Of a DNA stretch of 64,000 bases, positions 57,674 to 64,000 are shown piece by piece (position 1 is the first letter of the stretch; every line of letters begins with the position of its first letter). Source of the DNA: Pseudomonadota bacterium (lineage in GTDB: Bacteria > Desulfobacterota > Desulfovibrionia > Desulfovibrionales > Desulfovibrionaceae); contig JAEZYD010000010.1 of assembly GCA_023419375.1 (NCBI GenBank), positions 62,001-126,000 of the forward strand, read 5' to 3'. Made by a program: the position numbers and the translations under genes. The notes under the pieces are model-generated. The model had not been told where the DNA came from and made no database searches. It was given only the letters and a program-made list of their open reading frames with translations.

Positions 57674-59080
57674 ATGTTTGAAAAATACTTTTCATTTTCC
57701 GAGGCCCGCCGGTTTTATTCGGTGGGTCTGCCCATCTTCATAGCCCAGCTTTCACAGACGGGCATGACCTTTGCCGACACGGCCTTCGCCGGGCAGTACA
57801 GCGCCGAACACATGGCGGCTGTTGCCGTGGGCGGCAGCGTGTGGATGCCTGCGGCCCTGCTCGGCATCGGCTGCCTATTGGCGCTTTCGCCCTTGAGCGC
57901 GCAGCTTGTTGGCTCCGGGCGGGCTGACCGTGCGGCGCACCTGCTGCGTCAGGGCTTGTGGCTCACTCTGGGAATGAGCATTGTGCTCATGACCTTTTTT
58001 TATGTGGTTTCGCTCCACATGGACGCTTTTGGCCTTGAGCCGGAGCTGGCGCGGATTTCCGGCGGATTTTTGCGAGCCATGCTCTGGGGGCTGCCGGGAT
58101 TTCTGTTTTTTGTGAACCAGCGCAGCTTTCTTGAAGGATTTGCCCGCACGCGTCCGGCCATGATTATCGGTCTGTTGGGCCTCATAGTGAACGTGCCCTG
58201 CAACTACATATTCATCTACGGCAAGTTCGGTTTTCCGGAGCTTGGCGGCGTGGGCTGCGGCGTGGCCTCTGCCATCAGCTTCTGGTTTATGGGCCTGTGC
58301 ATGCTGTATTATCTGCGCCGCGACCCGCAGTATAAATGCTTGGGGCCGCTGTTTGCACCCCTGTTCCGCGGCGGCAGCCCTTGCGGGCCGCGCTTTGACG
58401 GCGCTCTGATCTTGCGCGTGTTCCGTATTGGCTTTCCCGGAGCGCTGGCCCTGTTTTTCGAAGTTTCGCTCTTTGCCCTCAGCGCTATTTTGCTCGCTCC
58501 TTTGGGGACGGTCATGGTGGCTGGGCATCAGATTGCCCTCAACTTTGGGGCGCTGGCCTTTATGGTGCCGCTTTCCATCAGCATGACTGCCACAATTCGC
58601 GTTGGGCGCTGTCTCGGGGCGCAGCAGGTTGAGCGCGCCAAGGTAATTGCCCGCACGGCCCTGACCCTGAGCGTTGTTTTTGCACTGTTCATTGCCAGCT
58701 TTACGGTGCTGTTCCGCCACGGCATTGTTGCCATCTACACCGAAGACACGGCTGTGGCAGCTCTGGCAATGCACCTGCTGCTCTATCAGGCCGCCTACCA
58801 GATTGTGGATGGCTTGCAGGTGACGGGCATAGGCATTCTGCGCGGGCACAACGATACGCGTGTTATTTCGGTGATATGCTTTACGGCCTACTGGATCATT
58901 GGGCTGCCGCTGGGCTTTGCGCTGGCGCGTACAGACCTTCTGGTTCCGGCTTTGGGCGCTACCGGGTTCTGGATTGCCTACATCGTGGCTCTGGGATTCG
59001 GGGCGGCATGTTACCTTTGGCGCGTGCGCTATCTTCATGCGCTTGCGCCAGAAGACATGCTCCAGCGCGTGAAGCGTTAG
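57674..59080 (+). CDS. MATE-family multidrug/cation exporter
   Basis: A 468-residue inner-membrane protein with twelve hydrophobic segments, the family number. Family text: RRFYSVGLPIFIAQLSQTG, MTFADTAFAGQYSAEHMAAV, LLALSPLSAQLVGSGRADR and, in the second half, PLSISMTATIRVGRCLGAQQ. It resembles NorM-type Na+- or H+-driven exporters. The ATG at 57674 follows GAGAG; the extended open frame is not hydrophobic and lacks similarity. The substrate cannot be told from the sequence. It is 141 bases after mqnD and may be on the same transcript. Confidence 0.92.
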   Translation: MFEKYFSFSEARRFYSVGLPIFIAQLSQTGMTFADTAFAGQYSAEHMAAVAVGGSVWMPAALLGIGCLLALSPLSAQLVGSGRADRAAHLLRQGLWLTLGMSIVLMTFFYVVSLHMDAFGLEPELARISGGFLRAMLWGLPGFLFFVNQRSFLEGFARTRPAMIIGLLGLIVNVPCNYIFIYGKFGFPELGGVGCGVASAISFWFMGLCMLYYLRRDPQYKCLGPLFAPLFRGGSPCGPRFDGALILRVFRIGFPGALALFFEVSLFALSAILLAPLGTVMVAGHQIALNFGALAFMVPLSISMTATIRVGRCLGAQQVERAKVIARTALTLSVVFALFIASFTVLFRHGIVAIYTEDTAVAALAMHLLLYQAAYQIVDGLQVTGIGILRGHNDTRVISVICFTAYWIIGLPLGFALARTDLLVPALGATGFWIAYIVALGFGAACYLWRVRYLHALAPEDMLQRVKR

Positions 59081-59147
59081 AACGGCAGCATCGCATTATC
59101 CCACGCGTCAGAACGTTTTTTTCTGCTGACGTGACTGGTACGAGCGT

Positions 59148-59187
59148 AAAAAGAGGCGCAGACGGGCAAAGCCCGCCTGCGCCTCTT
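59148..59187 (-). terminator. Intrinsic terminator after the pseudo-receiver gene
   Basis: A 17-base stem with one mismatch (arms at 59151-59167 and 59171-59187, starting AAGAGGCGCAG) and loop AAA. On the minus strand it continues into TTTTTACG. It lies 45 bases past the stop at 59233. Its plus-strand side lacks a T run, so the MATE gene is not clearly served. Confidence 0.8.
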
Positions 59188-59232
59188 CAATACTGGCTAC
59201 GTGGTGGAGAAATACCGTCAGGCCGTTAGCTG

Positions 59233-60804
59233 CTATTTGCGGAAGGCCTGCTTCCAGGTAAATTTTACTATGGACATCATGTCCGTGAGGCTGCTCTTGC
59301 CGCCAATCAGGCTCCCGGCGCTCTTGCCTCGCGCAAGCGGGTCAAGCAGCGGCGGAATGGGAGTATTGCCTGAAATGGCAGGCTGCGCATCCTGCGTGGT
59401 GCGGGTGTTCTGCGGTGACTGGGCTGCGCCCTCATGCTCGCCCCACAAGGATATGACTGGCGAGGAGGCACCCTGCCCGGCGCGCAGATTGCCTGATCTG
59501 GCGGCAGAACCCTGCTGGGATGGCGTGCCCGGTCCGTCCTCATCGGCAAGGGCAATGCCAACTTGCCCGCGTTGCCGTGCGCCAGCCTGGGGGGCTGTGC
59601 CTGTGGTCTGAGCCTGATTGGTCTGCACATTGCCCATTTGCGCCTGGCCCACCTGCATCAGGGGGTCATTTGCCCATTCTGCGGGCGCGCCTTCTGCGTC
59701 CCCGCGCTCTCTGGCGGCCTGTCGGCCTGCCCGCCACTGACGTTCTGCCGCGTCTTCAAGCTTTTTGGCCTCGGCCTCACGGGCCAGGGTTTCAAGCGTG
59801 GTGCGGATTTCTGCGGTCAAGGCTTCGGCGTCAGCGCCAAGGGCCTGTTCGAGGCAGGCTTCCATGCTTTTCAGCATGTCGTCCGGGGTATCTGTTGCAA
59901 GGCAAATCTGCGCCATGCGCTCACTGATCTGCTCTCTGGGGGTGATTTCGTACCCCTGAGCCAAAATTCCTGCTGCAAAATCAAAATTGCCCTGGCGTAT
60001 CTGCTGCAAAGCTTCGGATAAAAACGGGCTGCGCGCTGTAGGATCTTCCTGAAGCATACGGCCATAAACCGCGCGGGCGCGGTTCCACTGCCGCGCGCGC
60101 ACAAAGGTGGCAGCCGCCAGCGAAAGATAGTGGCGGTAGCGGGCCATGTCGCCCTTGCCCTTCCACGCGGCGGCCATGCCCAGCTCCGCCTTGCCCTGAA
60201 TAAGCGCGCCCCGCATGGCCCGTTGGAAGGCGTTGATGGCGCTGTTCCATTTGCGTTGCTCAAGGCATTGCATGCCCACGCGAAAATAGTCTTCGGGCTG
60301 GCGGATGGGCTTGAGCAGGATGCCGTAGGTGGCCACGGCTTCATCAAAGGCTTTGGTGTCGGCAAGGTGGGCGGCTTTTTCCAGATCTTCAAGCGAAGAA
60401 CGCGAGTTGGCCAAAAAATCAAGATGGGCCTTGAGCTGGCTGAAGGAGTAAGGCCTCGATATGAGGGCGCTTGCGCCGCAGCCGAGGGTGCGGAGCTGCT
60501 CCACCTCGCTGTCGTGAGGCAGAATCAGCAGAATGGGCATGTCGAGCAGCAGGGGGTGCAGGCGCAAGATGGCGCAGAACTGTTCGCCGTCCATATCAGA
60601 AAGGCGCTGCGAGCAGATGACCACGTCGGGCTTGAAAGAAGGGGGAAATTCGTCAAGGCCAGCCAGCATGCGGGCTGCCGCCACGCCAGAGGTCAGACCC
60701 TCAATGCGGTCAACCCCGACTTCGCGCAGTGCGCGTCTGTCCAGAGCGGCCATTGATTCGCTTTCACTGAGAAGAAGAACATGGATCTGCCGTGGGCGGG
60801 TCAT
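59233..60804 (-). CDS. Pseudo-receiver domain protein with helical-repeat and disordered C terminus
   Basis: The 523-residue product starts with a receiver-like domain (about 1-125), but the phospho-acceptor position in DVVICSQRLSDMDG is serine 65, the acidic pair is reduced to SE (LLLSESES), and the conserved lysine is arginine (LISRPYSFSQ). It is therefore unlikely to be phosphorylated normally. A middle part (about 140-340) is helical and TPR-like (FRVGMQCLEQRKWNSAINAF, ARQWNRARAVYGRMLQ). Residues from about 370 on are Q/A/G-rich and probably disordered, ending in a basic KFTWKQAFRK. AAGGAC precedes the ATG. Partners are unknown. Confidence 0.78.
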   Translation of the reverse strand: MTRPRQIHVLLLSESESMAALDRRALREVGVDRIEGLTSGVAAARMLAGLDEFPPSFKPDVVICSQRLSDMDGEQFCAILRLHPLLLDMPILLILPHDSEVEQLRTLGCGASALISRPYSFSQLKAHLDFLANSRSSLEDLEKAAHLADTKAFDEAVATYGILLKPIRQPEDYFRVGMQCLEQRKWNSAINAFQRAMRGALIQGKAELGMAAAWKGKGDMARYRHYLSLAAATFVRARQWNRARAVYGRMLQEDPTARSPFLSEALQQIRQGNFDFAAGILAQGYEITPREQISERMAQICLATDTPDDMLKSMEACLEQALGADAEALTAEIRTTLETLAREAEAKKLEDAAERQWRAGRQAARERGDAEGAPAEWANDPLMQVGQAQMGNVQTNQAQTTGTAPQAGARQRGQVGIALADEDGPGTPSQQGSAARSGNLRAGQGASSPVISLWGEHEGAAQSPQNTRTTQDAQPAISGNTPIPPLLDPLARGKSAGSLIGGKSSLTDMMSIVKFTWKQAFRK

Positions 60805-60964
60805 GCTTGTCCTTGTCGGAATAACCAGTTGAAAAGCTGCCGGCAGGAAGGGCCAGCAGTGGCTCCCGTAAATGCACTATACCCGCTGGAGCGGGCTTGC
60901 GCAAGAAAACAGGGCCGTGAAATTTGATGAATGCCTGTCGCGAATGAGTGTAAGTATTATGCCT

Positions 60965-61007
60965 CAATAAAAAAACACCTTGTCGCTGGTCGTGGCGGCA
61001 AGGTGTT
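60965..61007 (-). terminator. Intrinsic terminator after the zinc-ribbon gene
   Basis: A 9-base outer stem (AACACCTTG with CAAGGTGTT) extended by CGC/GCG inside. On the minus strand it runs into TTTTTTATTG. It lies 27 bases past the stop at 61034. Confidence 0.82.
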
Positions 61008-61033
61008 CATGTGTCTGATCTGTCAGAACCAGC

Positions 61034-61432
61034 CTAATTGGCAAAGGGTATTATGCGCGCACGTTGCTGTGCCTCCTCGCTGCCGCAGAATTCCGGCGGG
61101 CAGGAGAGAACCGCGTGGCAGTAGGGGCAGTGCAGCGTCCCATCTGCCCGTTCAAGGCGGATAAGCCCGCCCTCGTTTTCGTAGCAGCGCGGGCAGAAGG
61201 GCCCAAGATTTATATCCTTGGCCTTGAGCCAGTAGAGGCCGTTGCGGCGGAACAGGTTGCTGGCAAGCTCAACAACTTCTTCAAGGGTCTTCAGGCGGGT
61301 CTGCAACAGGTTGAGTTCATCGTGCAGGGCTATGCTGCGCGATTGCACTTCCATGAGCAGGCGGCGGGCCTGTTCGACATGCCCGGAGGCAAAAAGGTCG
61401 TTGATTTCTTTGAATAGTCGATAGTGCAGCAT
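61034..61432 (-). CDS. Coiled-coil protein with C-terminal zinc ribbon
   Basis: I do not recognise a named family. The 132-residue product has a helical, probably coiled-coil N-terminal part (MLHYRLFKEINDLFASG through LQTRLKTLEEVVELA) and a zinc ribbon with CPRC and CPYC pairs (GPFCPRCYENEGG and LHCPYCHAVLSC), plus a further cysteine in PPEFCGSEE. The start at 61432 has GGGGAAG upstream; an ATG four codons earlier is possible. It stands alone between terminator and a 335-base gap. A role in protein-protein or nucleic-acid binding is conceivable but not shown. Confidence 0.68.
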   Translation of the reverse strand: MLHYRLFKEINDLFASGHVEQARRLLMEVQSRSIALHDELNLLQTRLKTLEEVVELASNLFRRNGLYWLKAKDINLGPFCPRCYENEGGLIRLERADGTLHCPYCHAVLSCPPEFCGSEEAQQRARIIPFAN

Positions 61433-61767
61433 GGTTCGCTTCCCCATTGCTGCTAATAATCGGAGCAAAACGCTATATCTTTAGGGATGGAAAATCGGCC
61501 ATTGGCGCGGTCTGAAAAATTTTATCCATGATTTTAGCATGTTGGTGGGGCATTTTTTATTTAGAATATTTTTAGAGTTCTGGAAAAACCCTGAATTTGC
61601 CAGGCGCAGGCTTGGCTGCACACGCTCCGGCATGCCCGTAAGAACTGCCATATCGCCTCTGAAAAGCGTTACCTGTGCGAAAAATGGGGAAAACAGAAGA
61701 TTCCCAAACCCACGGCACATCCGTGCAATGCGGGCGTGGTAAAGATAAAGAGAATTGTTGCGGCTGG
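61433..61767. other. Gap between the zinc-ribbon and DUF151 genes
   Basis: Nothing convincing. A 79-codon minus-strand frame (61481-61720) lacks protein-like features. A small hairpin CACGG/CCGTG at 61711-61725 lies past the DUF151 stop but has only a weak T content downstream, so it is a poor terminator. The promoter of the zinc-ribbon gene should lie here. Confidence 0.45.
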
Positions 61768-62382
61768 TTACATCTTTCGGCGTGAAATCGGATCAAGAGA
61801 ACGCAGCATTTCGCGATATCGGGTTTCTTCATCCGCAGAGAGAGAGGGGGGCAGCTCGCCGTGGCGCAACAGGGCGCCGCCCAGCATATCGGCTTCTTTT
61901 TGGGCGCCGACGCGGCGCACCATGTCGGTGGCGGCATCAGGAATCGGTGTGGTGACTTCCACTGCAGTGCTTTGTTCCGCCCTTTGCTGCTCCTCGGCAG
62001 AAAGGCGCAGCACTTCCTCTTCCACAAGAATGGGTGCCCCTGCGCGCATGGCCAGGGCGATGGCGTCCGAGGGGCGGCAGTCCACGCGCGTTCTGCCCTC
62101 CGGGCCGGAGAGCACAAGCACCGCGTAGAAGGTGCCTTCGCGCAGGTCGTTGATCTCCACGCGCCGCAGCTCGGCCTTGAAGGCTTTGAGCGTCATGAGA
62201 AAGAGGTCGTGCGTGAGCGGACGGGGCAGGCTTTCGTTGTTGAGTACAAGAGAAATGGCCATGGCCTCCATGGCTCCCACCCAGACGGGCAGCACGGCAT
62301 CGCCGCTGGCTTCGCGCAACACCACGATGGGCGTTTTGCTCTGCGGGTCGATGGTGAGGCCGAAAACGCGCATTTCTACCAT
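61768..62382 (-). CDS. Bifunctional-nuclease (DUF151) domain protein
   Basis: A 204-residue protein with the DUF151/BFN domain in the first 135 residues: MRVFGLTIDPQSKTPIVVLR, LPVWVGAMEAMAISLVLNN, LTHDLFLMTLKAFKAEL and DCRPSDAIALAMRAGAPILV, the last being the family hallmark. The C-terminal 60 residues are charged and probably helical. Related proteins have been reported with RNase and DNase activity in plants; the bacterial role is unclear. Its start lies 7 bases inside the end of miaB, so the two are co-translated. Confidence 0.88.
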   Translation of the reverse strand: MVEMRVFGLTIDPQSKTPIVVLREASGDAVLPVWVGAMEAMAISLVLNNESLPRPLTHDLFLMTLKAFKAELRRVEINDLREGTFYAVLVLSGPEGRTRVDCRPSDAIALAMRAGAPILVEEEVLRLSAEEQQRAEQSTAVEVTTPIPDAATDMVRRVGAQKEADMLGGALLRHGELPPSLSADEETRYREMLRSLDPISRRKM

Positions 62383-63731
62383 GGTTCCCCCAATCTTTGG
62401 GCCATGAGGCTGTGCTTCTTGGCCTCTGTGATGCTCACCCGCACCATGCGGCCCGTGTGATCCACTTGCGGCGGCAGCTCCACATGCACGGGCGCGCCGT
62501 ATGGGTCGCGGCCTTGCCAGCTTGGCTCCGGTCCCTGGCCTTCCTTGGGGCTGCGGTTTTCGATCAGCAGGGTGGTTTCGCCGCCCACCCGCTGCTGCAA
62601 CCAGCGCGCGCCAAGTTCATCCTGAAGGGCCTGGAGGCGCAACAGCCTGTCCTGGGCAACGTCGGCGGGGATTTTGTCGGGGAACAGCGAGGCCCGCGTT
62701 CCTGGCCTGTCTGAGTAACAAAAGGAGAAGCTGGACATGAAGTTGCTGGCGCGCATCATCTGCAGCGTGTCCTGAAAATCCTGCTCGCTTTCGCCGGGAA
62801 AGCCCACAATAAGATCCGTGGAGAGGGCCAGATCGGGCCGGGCTGCGCGCAGGCGCTCCACCAGATCAAGAAAGGCGGCGCTGTCGTAGCGGCGCTTCAT
62901 GCGGGCCAGCACCGCGTCCGAACCTGCCTGCATGGGCAGGTGCAGGCGGGGGCAGAGCTGGGGCAGATCCGCAAAGGCGGCCACATCTTCCGGCCCCATA
63001 TCCTTGGGATGCGGGGTAACGTAGCGCAGGCGCTCAAGGCCCGGCAGGGCGGCAACCTTGCGCAGCAGGGCGGCAAAGCTTGTGCCGTCGCCGCTTTTGT
63101 CCTGCCCGAAGGCGTTGACGTTCTGCCCAAGCAGGGTGATTTCCCGCGCGCCGTTGTCGATCAGCGCCTTGCATTCGTCAAGAATAGCCGTGCTGCTGCG
63201 CGATTTCTGGCGGCCTCGGGTGAAGGGCACAATGCAGTAGGCGCAGAAATTGTCGCAACCCTGCATGATATTGGCATAGGCCACGGAACCGCTGACCACG
63301 CCAGGTTCGGTTGTGCCCTCGCGCTCCACATACTGGCTTGTAAAATCGAGCAGGGAGAGGCGCTGGGCGGGATTTTCCAGCAGGCGCTCGATGGCCTGCG
63401 GGGCATTGCCTATGCCGTCGCTGCCCGCCACAAGGCGCACCTGGCTTTCTTTTTCAAAGATGCTTTCGCCAAGCTGCTGGGCCACGCATCCAGCCACGCA
63501 CACCAGCACGGCGGGGTTGCCGCCCGAAACCTGACGGATGCGGCCAAGCGTGCTCATAACCTTTTGCTCCGGCTTTTCACGCACGGAACAGGTATTGACC
63601 ACCACCACCTGCGCGTCTTCAAGCGGCGCTTCAAAAAAACCGCGAGCGCCGAGCGCACGCCCCAGCCAGTGGGAGTCGTGCACGTTCATCTGACAGCCAA
63701 AAGTGATGATATGGTAGGTCTTTTCAATCAT
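62376..63731 (-). CDS. miaB: tRNA-2-methylthio-N6-dimethylallyladenosine synthase
   Basis: Radical SAM methylthiotransferase that adds a thiomethyl group to i6A37 of tRNAs. The N-terminal MTTase domain has three cluster cysteines (ITFGCQMNVHDS, VVVNTCSVREK, VCVAGCVAQQ). The radical SAM core has CDNFCAYCIVPFTRGRQKSR with C-x3-C-x2-C. VTPHPKDM, LHLPMQAGSDAVLARMKRRY and STDLIVGFPGESEQDF follow, and a TRAM domain ends the protein. The length of 451 residues is standard. It lies between a small uncharacterised gene (9-base gap) and the overlapping DUF151 gene. Confidence 0.95.
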   Translation of the reverse strand: MIEKTYHIITFGCQMNVHDSHWLGRALGARGFFEAPLEDAQVVVVNTCSVREKPEQKVMSTLGRIRQVSGGNPAVLVCVAGCVAQQLGESIFEKESQVRLVAGSDGIGNAPQAIERLLENPAQRLSLLDFTSQYVEREGTTEPGVVSGSVAYANIMQGCDNFCAYCIVPFTRGRQKSRSSTAILDECKALIDNGAREITLLGQNVNAFGQDKSGDGTSFAALLRKVAALPGLERLRYVTPHPKDMGPEDVAAFADLPQLCPRLHLPMQAGSDAVLARMKRRYDSAAFLDLVERLRAARPDLALSTDLIVGFPGESEQDFQDTLQMMRASNFMSSFSFCYSDRPGTRASLFPDKIPADVAQDRLLRLQALQDELGARWLQQRVGGETTLLIENRSPKEGQGPEPSWQGRDPYGAPVHVELPPQVDHTGRMVRVSITEAKKHSLMAQRLGEPW

Positions 63732-63740
63732 GATCTTGTA

Positions 63741-63995
63741 TTACTGCTCAATGTCCAGGTCTGCATCGTACATGCCATGCGCGCCTTCTTCTTCAAGGGC
63801 GGCCACGCGGTCTTCAAGCCAGTCAAGCACGGCGCGGGCCGTGTGGTAGTTGAGCAGCACGCGGCTGTGGATGCAGCGGTTCACTTCGCGCGCGTCCATT
63901 TCGCCGGGGGTCATTTCGTGGCCGATGGAGCCGTCGGGGGCCACAAGCTGCTCAGAGAAAGCGGGCAGGGCATCGCTTTCGTGATAAAAATTCAT
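63741..63995 (-). CDS. Small uncharacterised protein, 84 residues
   Basis: No family recognised. The product is acidic and looks compact, opening MNFYHESDALPAFSEQLVAP, with EVNRCIHSRVLLNYHTARAV and VLDWLEDRVAALEEE, and an acidic end (MYDADLDIEQ). The ATG at 63995 is 5 bases from the window edge, so the ribosome site cannot be judged and the gene could start further upstream. It is 9 bases before miaB on the same strand and very likely co-transcribed with it. Confidence 0.62.
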   Translation of the reverse strand: MNFYHESDALPAFSEQLVAPDGSIGHEMTPGEMDAREVNRCIHSRVLLNYHTARAVLDWLEDRVAALEEEGAHGMYDADLDIEQ

Positions 63996-64000
63996 CTCGA

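Noticed and set aside
61481..61720. A 79-codon minus-strand frame in the gap before the zinc-ribbon gene
   Set aside because: No ribosome site or protein-like pattern, and composition fits non-coding DNA.
1..64000. tRNA or rRNA genes, CRISPR arrays, insertion sequences, prophage genes, attachment sites
   Set aside because: I looked for TTCGA-type tRNA arms, regular spaced repeats, transposase or integrase motifs and long direct repeats and saw none. An exhaustive search needs a covariance-model and repeat-finder run.

Overview
The window looks like a chromosomal segment of a Desulfovibrio-type sulfate reducer (Desulfovibrionaceae). This is an inference from gene content: a Wolinella/Desulfovibrio-style fumarate reductase (frdCAB) beside a two-subunit iron-sulfur fumarase, a CbiK-type cobaltochelatase, the futalosine route to menaquinone (mqnA, mqnC, mqnE, mqnD), and a paralogue of adenylylsulfate reductase AprAB. 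No rRNA, tRNA, CRISPR array, insertion sequence or prophage gene was recognised.

Region 1 (1-16.7 kb) is a surface-polysaccharide (LPS/O-antigen-like) cluster. It has two methyltransferases, a DegT-type aminotransferase, five or six glycosyltransferases (GT2, GT4 and GT10-like), a very AT-rich polytopic membrane protein, a TviB-type nucleotide-sugar dehydrogenase, rfbB-rfbA-rfbC for dTDP-sugars, and a convergent hldD for heptose. The missing rhamnose step, rfbD, lies 30 kb away at 45.5-46.4 kb. A WcbI-family gene at 34.3-35.2 kb may also belong to glycan synthesis.

Region 2 (17-26.4 kb) is sensory and regulatory: a 1346-residue EvgS-like hybrid kinase, an lrgA-lrgB pair with a divergent LysR regulator, a membrane diguanylate cyclase and a CBS-CBS-ACT protein. 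Region 3 (25.7-32.6 kb, minus strand) is a dicarboxylate block: SLC13 transporter, fumarase alpha and beta, then frdC-frdA-frdB and the CBS protein. Together these would import a C4-dicarboxylate, interconvert malate and fumarate, and couple fumarate/succinate to menaquinone.

Region 4 (33.4-48.2 kb) is mixed housekeeping: an iron-sulfur-flavoprotein-like gene, queD with a tiny upstream membrane protein, a DUF1848 protein, and a minus-strand run rfbD, DUF3179, HD hydrolase, methyltransferase remnant, dnaE, metallophosphoesterase and radical SAM protein. cbiK and a thioredoxin-fold lipoprotein are on the plus strand.

Region 5 (48.6-53.1 kb) is the most unusual part. An AprA-like flavoprotein and an AprB-like ferredoxin sit in reversed order behind an SLC13-family permease, with a Crp/Fnr regulator next to them. 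I read it as a self-contained uptake-and-redox module for an unidentified anion.

Region 6 (53.4-64 kb) holds mqnE-mqnC-mqnA (minus) and divergent mqnD, a MATE exporter, a pseudo-receiver/TPR-like protein, a zinc-ribbon protein, a DUF151 nuclease-like protein, miaB and a small uncharacterised gene cut close at its 5' side by the window edge.
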